Positions 1 to 11,938 of a DNA stretch of 64,000 bases are shown one piece after another; position 1 is the first letter of the stretch; every line of letters starts with the position of its first letter. Below the pieces are notes generated by a model. That model saw only the letters and a list, made by a program, of their open reading frames with translations. It searched no databases and was not told the origin of the DNA. The position numbers and the translations under genes were made by a program. The stretch covers positions 1,674,001 through 1,738,000 of the forward strand of contig CP114122.1 in the NCBI GenBank assembly GCA_029959195.1, given 5' to 3'. The DNA comes from Dictyophora rubrovolvata. Its lineage: Eukaryota; Basidiomycota; Agaricomycetes; Phallales; Phallaceae.

Positions 1-74
1 GATAGATGCGGCTCTGCCCTTGAAAACCACTTTAAGCCCACACACTATTACTAACAAAAAAAAATTCCATAAAC

Positions 75-1934
75 TTACTCCACTGGAACATCCATGGAAG
101 GACGCATATGCATAAAGGCGTCAAAAGCATATTTGCCTCCTTGATAGCCATCTGCATTAGGTGTTTTAGCAAGGAGTGTAAACTTAAATTGAAGAAGGGA
201 GGCTCACATCCTGATGCACCTATTCCAGTAACTGGTAGCTGAGCGACTTGATCAAACCATGATTTGGATCAACCGGAGTTTGGGATAGACCACAAAAGCC
301 CTCACCATTTAGCTGAAAGAAGGTGTCATTGTATATCAAAGAACCGCTAAGTGAGTTTTTTTGGACTAGAATAATAATCCGAAAACGGTTCAATTACAAA
401 GTCAAGACACGGTGCTTTGTGAATTACTGACCTTTAGCTTTGAACGCCTCGTCTTGACTGAATACATATATGGCTAAAGGCTCAGGGTTATTTGTTTCAA
501 TATAATCTAAAGCTTCGTCGACGTCCTAGAAAAAAGAATGTAGCAGAAGCAGATATCTATGCAAAACGTAAGCTTACCAAAACAGGGACAAGAGGCAAAA
601 TCGGTCCGAAAATCTCATCATCAAGAAGAGAATCGCCGAACTCAACATCTTTAACAATGGTAACCTCCAATTTGCGGCGTTTGACATCCGCGCTACCACC
701 AATAACAATTTCACCCTTGGTGTGTTGCAATAGGTTTAGAACACGATAAAAATGTCTATCGTTAATTAACCCTCCGGTATCCGGGGATTTCAATGCGCCA
801 TCTGGAAAGAACTCATGCCAGCTGGAAAAAATAAAAGAGAAGTATTGAGCAATTGTTCGAAAGCCTATTTATAAATAATTAAGACCTACAATTTCTTAAG
901 CGAGTCAATTAATTTGCCTTGTATGTGTCGGGGGACGAGAACATAATCAGGTGAAACGCAGACCTGCCCTGCATTAATCATCTTGCCCCATAGGATTCGA
1001 CGGGCAGCAATGTCTATATCGGCATTAGGGTCAATAATGACGGGACATTTGCCTCCGAGCTGAACGTAACAGTCAAGATATATTAAATTAAGTGAACATT
1101 AAAAATTAAGGCACTTTGATTTACAATGCATACTTACTTCTAGTGTCACTGGAGTCATCTGCTTAGCAGCGGCTATAGCGATGACTTTCCCAACCTGTGC
1201 ACCCCCGGTATAGCAAACTAGAAGAATGATAGTCAGCCCTGATGGATAAAATCATCAATTTCTGATTAGAAATGAGCACCTACTTGAAGACCATTTCAAT
1301 TCTAACAGAGTTGTGACTTGTTCCACGCCCCCCATCACAACTCTGAAGCAATCAGAGTCGAGATACTTGTGAACTAAATTGTAAATGAGACTTGACGTGT
1401 GTAAGGTCAAATCCGACGGTTTGACAATTGCGGGACACCCCGCAGCTATGGCACCCATCAAGGGCTGTAGTGTCAAGAGTATTGGGGCATTGAATGGGCT
1501 AGATGAAAAAAATAATTTCATTCAACATGTTTCTGCATTCAAGAGCATCGTACGAGAGTTTTATACCCGATGATAAGGACCGGTCCGCGAGATTGCCTCG
1601 AGAGTGTCGGCTTGAAAACTGAGTACATGGGACTGGTTTCGGAGGACAAGTCAACGTCGGCAAGCCACTTGTCGAGGTTGTTGAGTGCATCAAGAGTCCT
1701 TTCGAAGACTACGCCGGTTTCTCCAAGATTGGCTTCCAGACGATGCTTTCCAAAGTCACGGGCAAGTGATTCCTGGAATGCTTTATGGTTATCCTGCAGT
1801 AGATACGCAAGTTGAGCAAGCTGCGTTTTCCTGAAGGAGATATCCCGCAGTTTGCCCGACGTAAAGGATTGCTTTAGGAGAGCATGGATTTGGGATAATT
1901 CTGACAAGGGTGTGTCGGAAACGATAGACTGCAT
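75..1934 (-). CDS. Fatty aldehyde dehydrogenase (ALDH3 family), probably cut by the window edge
   Basis: Oxidises aldehydes to acids with NAD(P)+; the fungal ALDH3/HFD1 branch handles long-chain fatty aldehydes, usually at ER, lipid-droplet or mitochondrial membranes. The start at 1934 opens an exon carrying the typical N-terminal helices. Inferred exons: 1934-1567, 1498-1284, 1217-1138, 1059-890, 821-578, 525-432, 365-306, 246-208 and 151 onward. Visible motifs are IVKPSDL (cofactor loop), YTGGAQVGK, LELGGKCP (catalytic Glu) and MINAGQVCVSPDY (catalytic Cys), then DDEIFGPILP and PVTGIGASGYG. The last frame reaches a TAA at 75-77, giving about 448 residues. That is shorter than most fungal members, and the stop overlaps a perfect GTAAGT donor at 78-73. 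The real 3' end, including a membrane-anchoring tail, therefore probably lies beyond the left edge. Family assignment is secure; the terminus is not. Confidence 0.9.
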
Positions 1935-3709
1935 GGTGACTATGGGTGATGATAAGAGAGAGGTACCTAAAGAAAGGGGTGCAGACCATCGCTAGCAACC
2001 ATTCATGGTCATTTTTAACCGTCTCCAGACACAAATGCGAGGCGCCAGAAAGATTAGCGAGGATTGATTGGATGGCCAGGGTGATTGAAAATCATGAGTC
2101 CTGGGACAATGATGGCAGAAACTGAGATGCTATCATTTTTGCTAGTATGTGCTGGCTTACTTCTAAGCCCCGCTCTTCATAAGTAATTTATTTAAGATTT
2201 TAGACTTCACGAAGGAATACTGGATATGGTCAAAGTTCGGTATCAACAGTGTACTACGTGGAGAGTGCATACGGCATTGCGTACCGGTAGAGCACAAGCG
2301 GCCTATTGCCAACCGCCCCATCACCAGGCGATCTTGTTCTGCCTTGGTAATAATTCACTATCAAACTTGGATTACCTCCAAACATCGAGACTAATTTGAG
2401 TAATTTGAGTACAGTCTTCTAAACGCGCAAACATTTATTCAAAGTTATCACCAGATCTGGAAGGTCCGTCTGGTCCGACACGAACAGTATGCCCCAAAAC
2501 GTCCCTTAATACTAGCCTGAGAATTTAAAAAGTGAGCCAACGGGCCAACCGGTTCGAGCCGACGCATGTACCAAACGGAAATTATGCATGTAGCATAAAA
2601 ATCAGATGTTTGCTTAGCTTACTCAAGAAAGGCTTCAATGCGAATAGCCCGTGCATACGCCACTTGAGATCGATTCTGAGAGATCAATTGATTGCTGAAG
2701 GTATAAAGAAAAATCCTCATTGAATCGAGAGGCACACTAATGGCTAATTCAAATCTGAGATCACCGGCTTAATCGAATAGCGGCCCCACAATACATTTAT
2801 GGACTCGGACCAATTAGTCGAGAACTTAGTTACGAAAATAATAGCTTTTGTCCTTCAGCAAGGTCACTGGGTTGGCTCAACCTTAAACTCAAAATTTGGA
2901 GAACAATGCATATTATTTAATGAGTTAAAGCTGGTATGAGATTTAGATAACGACGAAATACATATAAAGGCAAGTAGTAGAACCGAATTCAATCTCCGAA
3001 TAGTGGGATTATATAAGCACACAAGACAGCCGATTGCATACTACTAGTACATATTATGTGCATGCAGTGTGAGGCGGCTATCTCTACTGTAGATAGACAG
3101 CGTCAATAATAAAAATGAGATCCTGCGAGTGAAAGCGAAGCTCAAGACTAAATCTGCGAGAGATAATGCGATGATCTATAAGCTAAGAAATGAGGGATTA
3201 AATACAAATGGACTTGAGGACAGATAAACGAAGCTAAGAATATAAAGAAGGAAAATAAAGAAAGAAATGTGGTCATAAAGGAGTGTCCGTGAGGACAAAC
3301 GAACGATGTGGACAAAGATACCGGGCGCTAGCAAACCATGCGTTAGAGGGAGCTACGCTCCCTTACAGCAGGACATTTATTCAATTTTTTATTATACTCA
3401 CTCTTCAAGTTTTAGTTATTCAAACGTGTCCGCTGATGTATTTCATTGGTATCTCGATGAAACGGGCTGCTTCATCACCAAATCAGGCATTCACTCATTA
3501 TTCGTTGCACAACGCTTCATGCGTGCGTTATGGTGCCATAGTCAGTGAGACGTCAACTGATCGAATGGGTACGACTCTCACGTATGTATCGAGGCCACAA
3601 CGCAGGGGTACCAGTGATTTTACAAAGGGAAAAAAACTCAGAGGGTGATCCCTCGTGGGTATATCAATCATATTAATCGTTTTGAGAAGGAAAAAAAAAC
3701 AGGTTCATT
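1935..3709. other. Gene-free stretch
   Basis: About 1.8 kb between the start of the aldehyde dehydrogenase and the 3' end of the cupredoxin gene, both on the minus strand. It must hold the dehydrogenase promoter. The longest open frame (3283-3648, plus) has no family resemblance, no splice-linked continuation and an unusual composition, so I treat it as chance. I see no repeat, transposase or RNA gene. Confidence 0.5.
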
Positions 3710-4601
3710 TCACAGTACGGACATTAAAAGAGCGAATGATGCCAGGAACGAAGAAAAGACCGTTGACAAGAGTATCCGTGATGCTTCAGACGTGTTCGTA
3801 GGTGAAGGAGACGTGGTTGCACTTGTCTGAGTGCTATCAGGAAGGCTGATGCTGGTTGTTTCGGTGGCCTGTGTACCGTTAAGGCGTTCTGCGTTTCGCT
3901 GCATCAACAAATTTGAGAATTTCAGAGCTGCGAAGTGTCCAAGGAAAACAAATGCCTACAATGAAGCCATCGAGAGTCTCAGGAGAAGATTCATTCACGT
4001 TTATCACTCCCACGCCTCCCATACCGCAAGACCCATTGGCAGAATCATAGTAGAAGATAGGTGTACCGTTATTGCTAGCATCAATCGGGACTCTCAGTTC
4101 GGTGGGGGGCATAACAGCAGGACGAGGTCCAGAATCAAACCCGTTGATTGTCGCGTTCGTTTTAGATATCGGAATGCATGGAGTGGCAAAATCGGACTGA
4201 AAATGCTCGTGTGAAGGACGGACAATCACGTTCCATGTTAGATAGAACAAGTACCTGAGTAGCGCTGTGCGTTCCATTCGTGAACTACGCGTAGGAAAGA
4301 GATCAGAAACACGACATACACTCGGAAAAATCCAATATTACCTGGAACACCACGACATCATTCGCGCTAGCGTTTACACTCTATACCGAATCAACGAGCA
4401 ATTCAATACACTGCATTAGCGCGAACAAATACCTGGGGAGAAAACACCATTGTTCCATTCCCGGAACCAACCATAACAATGACATCTTTGGCTTCCGCAT
4501 AATGCATGCACTAAAATAAAGGAAAATCAAACACTTGGTTTATGCCAAATCAACGGTGTAGTTCCTACGGTTAACAGCAGAAGAGAAAACAGGTACTTCA
4601 T
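3710..4601 (-). CDS. Secreted cupredoxin-like Ser/Thr-rich protein, probably GPI-anchored
   Basis: Six exons join cleanly: 4601-4569, 4510-4433, 4380-4342, 4284-4255, 4196-3960 and 3898-3710 (about 201 residues). It begins with a signal peptide (MKYLFSLLLLT, then CMHYAEA) and continues with the cupredoxin pattern: VIVMVGSGNGTMVFSPQ, NASANDVVVFQ, FTNGTHSATQ, DFATPCIP, GFDSG, then a beta-rich end with GVGVIN. A Ser/Thr-rich stalk and a C-terminal hydrophobic segment without charged tail follow, as in GPI-anchored wall proteins. Several N-X-S/T sites are present. In the family, copper or a degenerate site sits at His...Cys...His...Met. Here the first His is kept (THSATQ), but the later Cys, His and Met positions read Asp, Ser and Gly (IFYYDSANGSCGMGG). 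It may no longer bind type-1 copper. Its promoter is shared with the divergent permease. Confidence 0.82.
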
Positions 4602-4825
4602 CGGGGGAAGGATCGACAAGAAGAGAGAGAAAGGCGGGCGAGGAAAAAAAGAAACAAGGTGGACGCTGGTGGACGAGGGAATGAATATTCACATTAAAAA
4701 AACCTTCGTCTTATATGGGCTAATCCTTCACCTGCTTCTACCATGCTGATCGTCGCGGAAAAAATGAGTTCTTTATTATGTAATCAGCGGAGCTCCAAAT
4801 CTTCCGCCCAGCACCATATGTGGTC
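4602..4825. promoter_or_regulatory. Divergent promoter shared by cupredoxin-like gene and permease
   Basis: The start codons of the cupredoxin-like gene (minus, 4601) and the permease (plus, 4826) are 224 bases apart, back to back. All basal promoter elements for both must lie here or inside the genes. The interval contains a purine-rich run (about 4601-4665) on the plus strand and an A-rich stretch near 4695. I see no strong TATA box for either direction. Co-regulation is inferred from the spacing only. Confidence 0.55.
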
Positions 4826-7063
4826 ATGTCCTCGCCACCACCACGACCAGCATATGGCACTTCTCTGACAGACAACGATAATGAAGAGCGAGAACCCCTT
4901 CTCTCCGGTATTAATCGATAATCTTTCTTCAGGCATGAGTCCAATATGACATCGACCATGCATGACAGATGTTCGCGACGGCGGTCAATATACCCCCGAA
5001 GACGGCGCTAATGGCAAACGACAATTAGGTGAGTGTGGAAGGTGTGGAGCAGTCCAGCCCTCTCAATAAACTCAAAACTCATTACGTATTGCTCGATAAG
5101 GCGTTCTCAGCGCGATATCTCTCATTTTCAATCGCATGATAGGAACCGGGTAAACAGAAACGTCACTTTGACCCTTTGATCGAGAGCTCATTACGTCGTC
5201 ACTGCAGCATCTACGCGACGCCGAGTCTAATTCTCCACGCTTCAGGGAGCATTGGCCTCTTTTTGATCATGTGGCTCATAGGTGCTACAGTTTCTGCAAC
5301 CGGAATGGCCGTATATGTCGAGTTTGGCACAGTAAGATATCAACTTCGTAACCCATGGACACGGACGTCTCTTATTTTTAGGGATTGCCTCATAGCGGAG
5401 GCGAGAAGAATTATTTAGAGTACTTATTCACGAGGCCAAAACTCCTCGCTACGTGCTGCTTTGCTATTCCATGCTGTCTTTTAGTATGAACCGATTTTTC
5501 CGCCAACATCTTACGATTTTCATTTTCATTTCATATGTATCTCCATAGGGATGGTCAGCTGCCAACTCAGTCGTTTTTGGGGAATGTAAGCAGCCTTCAG
5601 ACACGCCGCTTTTTTCATCGAGAATTCATCGCCATAGATATGATACACGCCATCGGAAGCGAGATAACGCAATGGAACACGCGTCTCATTGGCTGGGTAT
5701 GCCTCACAAGCATCACTCTCATACACTCCTTCTTCTTAAACTGGGGTCTAAGAATCCAAAATACCCTCGCTCTTGTTAAAATCAGTATCCTTTTATTTCT
5801 TATTCTAAGTGGTCTCTTGGTTTTCTCCGGAATAATATCCATACCCGATAGACCCGACAACTTTAGTAATATTTGGGAAGGGACTAGAAAGGACCCGAAC
5901 GCGTTTGTCTCGGGGCTGTATAGTGTTATTTGGTATATTCTATTAACACTGAGCATGTCCACCCTTAGTTGACAAATATGCAGGTGTTTTGATGGTTATA
6001 GCAATGCACATTATGCACTTTCCGAAACGAAAGATCCTATCAGGATTTTGAAACGAGCAGCTCCTATCGCTATGGTTCTCATTACTTCAATGTACCTCCT
6101 CGTCAATATATCCTATCTCACCGTCGTGTCGAAAAATGACATCCTAAACGGAGGTCACATCATTGCGTAGGGACTTTAGCACCTGTGTATATGCGCCACA
6201 AGTGCTAACTAAACTTCTATAGAGCCCTCTTCTTCCGAAACATTCTTGGAAGCGTTGCAGAAAAAGTTTGCCAATTCCTTATTACTATTGCTTTATCAAG
6301 AAAAAATTATCTTAACTTATTTAGATCCTCTCGGTTGTCATCTGCATCTCGACATTTGGAAACATTTTAGCGGTTGTATTTGCTCAAAGCAGAAGTAAGA
6401 CAGCATTCTAATTTCGTGAAAACCAAAAATTGGACTTATGTATTCATAAATTCAATAAGCAATCCAGGCACTCGGTCGCGAAGGCATTCTCCCACACTCA
6501 GGAGAATTTGCTGCCAACAGCCATTATGATACTCCAATCGCCGCATTATTCTGGCAATGGGTCGCATGTACTTTCTGGATGATGGTCCCACCACCAGGGG
6601 ATGCCTATAGTTTTGTTCTTAATGTCCATATGTACCCGGTCGGGCTGGTAAACGCTGTAATTGCTGCAGGGCTTATCTGGCTGTATCTCTCATCGACCGG
6701 AAAACAGACTTGGCGACCTCCCTTCCGAGCCGGACTACCAATAGTCATAGTTTTCTTCCTCGGGAACATATTCTTGTCTGTTGCTCCACTGATACCTCCC
6801 CGCCCCGAGTTCTCACTGTATGAATATTTACCCTACTGGGTAAGTTATTGATATATTGACAAATGCTAAGGTTATGCATATAAACGTCTTTTTCGTAGCT
6901 CCATGTCGCAGGAACTGCGGTTATATTTGCTGCAGCGTTTTTATACTGGTACATATTGACAAGACTACTCCCTCGCCTTGGGGGATACGAGCTTCAACAA
7001 GCTATTGTAACAGAAGATGATGGCACTTCCAGAACAGTCCTGAGGAGGGTTTCTTCACCGTAG
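4826..7063 (+). CDS. MUP1-type methionine/amino-acid permease (APC superfamily)
   Basis: Plasma-membrane proton symporter of the LAT/APC type; the closest known family is yeast high-affinity methionine permease MUP1. Twelve exons join in frame to about 529 residues: 4826-4907, 4969-5028, 5101-5149, 5208-5331, 5382-5483, 5549-5585, 5638-5932, 5984-6166, 6223-6265, 6325-6394, 6460-6839 and 6899-7063. A hydrophilic N-terminus (ERE, PLLSG) leads to TM1 with SLIFNRMIGTGIYATPS, the substrate-binding unwound helix. Next come ASGSIGLFLIMWLIGATV, EFGTGLPHSGGEKNYLEY, GWSAANSVVFGEY, WCFDGYSNAHYALSETKDP, ILSVVICISTFGN and QALGREGILPHSGEF. All are hallmarks of the MUP1 group. The C-terminus is short and basic. 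The gene stops 42 bases before the end of the convergent DUF6535 gene, so their 3' UTRs probably overlap. Confidence 0.93.
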
Positions 7064-7105
7064 CGTTATTCGTTTCATAAGGATATCTCACGAATTGTGC
7101 CTACA

Positions 7106-9997
7106 TCAATGAACCCTTTCCCATTCTTTCAGTTTGAGCAGCGTGTTGATGAAGTTACGAGCTTCCTTGCGTTCTCGAAACTCTGAAACGGCCAAAATAA
7201 CAGATAATTGATGCAGAACCTCGATGATACCCGTCCGTGCCGTTGATATATTATACGTCTGGTGAAGTCGTCGACAACTCGTAGCAAGGCTGAATGGGAG
7301 ACACCAATGTGCATAATAATCCCACAGAGTCTGCGGATGTTCCCGTTCAATTTCTTTTGTCAATGCGAGGTGCATGGACGATAGCATACGACATGAAATG
7401 GGCCCACTCAAAACGGGACTATCGTTTTGAGACAACGTTTGTAAGATTGTTGCGAAAAGCCATAAAGCTTTAAAATCCGCAGTGAATATTAAGTCGTCTA
7501 TCATCCCTTCAAAAGTTTCTGAAGTAACAAGTGCTTCGGCATGTGCCAATTCTTGACACCGAGCTTGCAGAAGTTGACATAAATGTGTCGACGCGTAATT
7601 TTGGAGCGAACCCTCAAAGAAATTGAGAACACGGACAGTGTCCTCAGGCGTGAATAATGGTCCGATTAGGTGCAGACAGCGGAAAGGATTCTCGTTTGTC
7701 CGTAGGTCTCTCGATTCATGGTCTGTTTTAAGGAAAAGCTCGAGCACCAGGTTAAACGTTTCCCTGTCATTCGATAGAAGAGTATGACAATCCTGTAAGG
7801 CACATCGTAAAAGCCGCCAATGTCTGAATTGTGGGCGAGGTCCTGTCTCTTGAACCAAACCGTCTGTAAGAAACTCCTCGGGGGACATTGTTGGAAAATC
7901 TTGACGTTGTTCCGCCTCTGGTAATGCAACCAAACTTTTTAGCAGTAAAGTCCAAGTGTCCTTGTGGCGATCTTTGCTGAACCAACATTGATATAATTGG
8001 GACGAGGACGTAATTCCAGAAAACAATTGGACGAGACTGCAAAGGGACAAGAGGTAAACCGGACGAGTGTGTACATCCAAAGTAGTTTGGGGTCTTATCC
8101 AAACTAACAGCGTTTCGAATGAGGAATCGATAATTTGGCTTTGGACGGAATTCTCGTTAAACAATAAATAGACCAAAAGGATAGATTGAAGGATCAGATC
8201 AGTAATAATTTGGGGGCATATTTCCCACTCTTGAACATCTAAAAAGTTCGTGATGATCGAAAGGCCTTCACTCAATTCCTTGATAGCCTGGGAAAGCATT
8301 TCTCTGGAGAGTCGTAATGGGTCTCCCACCAAACCCAAAGCTGTTAAACTAGGGTACCATTGTAATGCGTTTCGAATTAACTTGATGGCTTTCGCATCAG
8401 GAGTCGAGAATAGTTGAGAACAATTCGACAAACTTATCATCAGATAGGCCTGCGCATAATTCGCAAGTCTATGATGATGCGAGATGTCCGAGTTCGGATT
8501 ATGGTAGGCATCGATTAAGAAAGACGAAGGAGAGCGCCTAAGCCTGAAGGATTTGCAAAATTTCGGCAATGTGTCGTCGGAAGATAACCCTGAAATAGCT
8601 TGCATTACTATTTCTTGTGTAGCAAGTTCGTTTGTGTTTGATAGCCAAGCTAACACATCGGCATCCAGTTCGGACGTTTGAGTATCAATCGCCTCCATCT
8701 CCCTTTCAGTAATTGGGGTAAACGTTAAATTGCGAATTAATTGACTTTCGATGTAATCCAAAGTATTGAACAGCCTTAAACCGAAGCTTTGAATTTTGTG
8801 GTTGAAGAACATTGCCATAACAAAGCGCCACATCGAGATCATTGTCAACACCAATCGTTGAATACACATTAGACTGAGCCTATGACCATAAAAAGATAAG
8901 AGTTGGTAGGTATCGTCCAGAAATCGCGAAGCGGGCGTTCGGAAGGGACAACTCGGATCCAAGATGGGTGACACCAGAGTAAGGATATACGCGAATCCAG
9001 CAGTTACACAGATGCCGAGACAGATGTAATAAATGGTGGGATCCAAATTCGATAATAGAACCAGTAAGCCAACAAAGAATAAAATCACAGCCAAATACAT
9101 TAAGGAGGGCAGAGCGCGAATAACGCCGGACATGCGCCAATTTTTAATTCCGTTGTGACGGTATTGTCGAATACGACCATACAACCTTGGATTTCCGTTT
9201 AGTCCCGAGTGATAAGCGTGAACCCATTGTTTGACTAGTATCGCGACGGCCGAAACCAACAGACTAATAGTCAAACTAGTGAACCATAATGCGTTTATCC
9301 ATCGATAAGCTGTTGAAACGTGCGTCGTCGCGGACCTGTCTGGTACAATAGGAACATTCGCACAAGCCGTATGATTAGCAATGCATTGCAATAAAACTTC
9401 CATCTTTGAAGACAAAGACAAAAGGGTATTGGTTGAATCAGGCTGAGGCTGCAGTTGTTTGTAGAACTCTATTATGAAAGCTGTTAATATTGCAGAAAAA
9501 AGGGCAGCCTAAAAGAAAGAACAGTGACTTGAGCGATTATGTTATTGACATAAAAAACTGTTCTTGCATACGAATACTAAAAGAACATCCATATCACCCC
9601 CCCAGCCCTCAGACAAGATCTTGTCATGTTCTTTAGCTTCCGTTTGGTATCGTTCCCATACAGGAGAGCGATCGCCCAATTCCTGACCGATATCTACTTC
9701 TTCAGGTGGAGGTAACACTTCTGGGTCCCAAAACCTGGTTGGTACCTTTCGTGAAACGGGTTGCTCGGCACGTTCTTTCGCGGTAAAGTTCGTTAAGCTG
9801 AATACATCACTGTTCGAATCGATAGCATGGTTGGTAACCACTGCGTTAGGATGGTGGGTTACATGGTTCTCACGGGCTCCGCTCGGGCTAGGTCTTTTAG
9901 GAGCATCGATTTCGAAATATAGGTCTTTCGGAACAGAAGGATAAGATCCAGATGCGCCATGATTTGTGTCAGGATGGGACTGGGAAGAACTGTGCAC
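7106..9997 (-). CDS. DUF6535 membrane protein
   Basis: Two exons, 9997-9572 and 9508-7106, give about 942 residues. The N-terminal third carries the DUF6535 signature: WERYQTEAKEHDKILSEGW, then GGDMDVLLVF spliced to AALFSAILTAFIIEFYKQL. Next are WFTSLTISLLVSAVAILVKQW and paired hydrophobic helices (IRALPSLMYLAVILFFVGLL; IYYICLGICVTAGFAYIL), so about four membrane segments in all. The remaining roughly 600 residues are helical, cytosol-like and unassigned. Such proteins are very numerous in Agaricomycetes and have no established function. The start at 9997 is the first ATG of the frame that precedes the conserved block. The upstream overlapping frame is in another phase and looks like a shadow. 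The 3' end is convergent with the permease. Confidence 0.88.
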
Positions 9998-10779
9998 TGC
10001 AGAAAGGAATGGGACGCCAACAACTTGACCACGAGATCCACTTGGCGATGGTCAGCCTTATACATAACTAGATGTAAACAGCACGTACTCAGTACTAGTA
10101 GACATTGTGCTTTGGTCCGACGTTAAACACAACACAAATTGGGACAGCCCTGAAATCGAATGTCTAGAGTCACACGGTTGGATTTCTCAGTAGCGACATA
10201 GGCTCTTCTGATAATTTGAACTTCTGCCATACTTGTCAACGCTTAGTGGAATAGCCTCTTGATAGCCTCGGGTAACTGATTGCTTACATTTTTGATAGGG
10301 GCAGCTCCCAATATGAAGTTATTGCCTTTTGCCAATACATTATTTCTGTGAGGGGCTCGAATTGATGAGAAGGACAACATATGTAGTCGTCATGGAAGTG
10401 CCATAAGTGGTGATGGTGAACAGCTCTGAGCTAAGGTGTGGCTTACTAAGCACGGGTAATGCCGCTGCCCCACAGCTGCGAGAAGCAGTGTAGTTGGTAG
10501 AACAGATATGGATGTTTTATGACTGCAGCTCATGAAACTCTTTCAAATAATAAAATGGGTGTTTTACTCCTCATTTATGATTATATCATGGTTCCGAGAC
10601 GGAGTTGTGGTGTAGTAGCAGGATATATGCAACCTTTTGTACTATAGTCTATGTAATATGTAGCTTTTTTCTCGCTGATAGAAAACAAAAAAAAACCCTG
10701 TATATTCAAGATGTTTCAAAATATTTGAAACTAAATGACATGACGACTGTTATGGCATTGACCACGGCAAAGGATACAC
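9998..10779. other. Intergenic stretch, promoter side of the DUF6535 gene
   Basis: About 0.8 kb between the start of the DUF6535 gene and the stop of the HsbA-like gene, both minus. It should hold the DUF6535 promoter and the HsbA-like 3' UTR. A short open frame at 10605-10793 (plus) overlaps the HsbA-like last exon antisense and shows no family resemblance. No repeat or RNA gene seen. Confidence 0.5.
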
Positions 10780-11674
10780 TCAAGCAGCGGTAGCATATAC
10801 AGCAATCGCTGTTGAAAATGCAGCGTTGACACTAGCTATGACGGTTGATGCGGCTGGATGCAGCTGAGTCTAGAACGTAAAAAAGATAATAAAATCCGAT
10901 TTAACGGGTCAATCCCTTGGCGAGTAAAGAATCATACCGGTGCAATAGTAACCAAGGCGTTTTCAAGTACCTGCATTCATATAAACAACGGTCCTGTTAT
11001 GAGAGATGAGAGATTAAAAAGCTCACGGTAGTGTTGCCAGCTAACTGACTGAGATCATCCTTTATAAGTGTAAGAATACCGGGTAATATCTTGTTATCTG
11101 CTACCAATTCAGGCGCGGCACTGTCGAGATTAGCCAATGTTGTGGTGATTAATGATTGTAGTTGTTGGGTGAGTGACAGAACAGCCTGGCCATCTGTCAG
11201 GTCCAGAGGACCGGTAGCCTGAAAGCGCATTCCATGTCACTGGTATAAAAATGCTACGAAGGATAATGACTGACCAAGGTATTGGTAATGGCCTGAGATG
11301 TTTAGCAGCGCACATTTAGAACGAATGACTTCTTAAATGGTCAAATTTACCGTTTGAAGGCTGGTAAGAAGTGCTTGGGTGTCCTCTTCTACAGGCTACT
11401 CAAGTTTCAATAGGAAACACTTTCGTTCTTCAACACAACTCACCCCAACGGCTGTGAATCCAGTGGACAGGTTCTCGACGGCAGTGTTCAGTGAATTCTG
11501 TCAGGAGTACTCAGTCATAATATCCAACGAAATCATAATGAGACTACGATTCACCACCGACGATATGATATTGTTGAGATCAGTTTCGATTTGAGCCGCC
11601 GTACGGGGCCGGAGCGGGGAACTTGAAGTAACAAGGGCAATAGCAAGAAGAACGAAAGAAGCAAGGCGAACCAT
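10780..11674 (-). CDS. HsbA-like small secreted protein
   Basis: Hydrophobic surface binding protein A family: small secreted helical fungal proteins. The Aspergillus founder binds hydrophobic surfaces and recruits cutinase; in basidiomycetes the role is mostly unknown. An ATG at 11674 (another in-frame ATG lies at 11686) starts a signal peptide, MVRLASFVLLAIALVTSSSP, then RTAAQIETDLNNI. Seven short exons join in phase. The first ends near 11555. The following ones encode LNTAVENLSTGFTAVG, DTQALLTSLQT, AITNTL, a longer piece from ATGPLDLTDGQAVL to QLAGNTT, VLENALVTIAP, and a last exon with STVIASVNAAFSTAIAVYAT ending at 10780. The alternation of alanine-rich helices and the final AAF..AIAVY motif match the family. 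Length about 180 residues, typical. No cysteines are seen in the mature part. Confidence 0.83.
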
Positions 11675-11938
11675 TTTACTACTCAAACGTGGTAATGTTT
11701 TTTTTTCTCAAAACACCGGACTAGGGTATTATATCTTTTTAACACGTCAATCTGTGGGTGTATAAGCGTGTGCTCTCTTTTCCATTTTCAAATCAGGCAG
11801 ACTGTTTGGAGTCTATGCGCATGAACGTTTGCGCTGTCTCGGGAAGTAATACATATGTTATTCCTTGAAAAAGCCGGCATCTGAAAGTGCGTAATGATTC
11901 AAAAAGAACCTGATGGCGAAGACGTAGATTTATTCAGC

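Noticed and set aside
3283-3648. 121-codon plus-strand frame
   Set aside because: No family resemblance; the overlapping second frame is equally long, which suggests chance openness.
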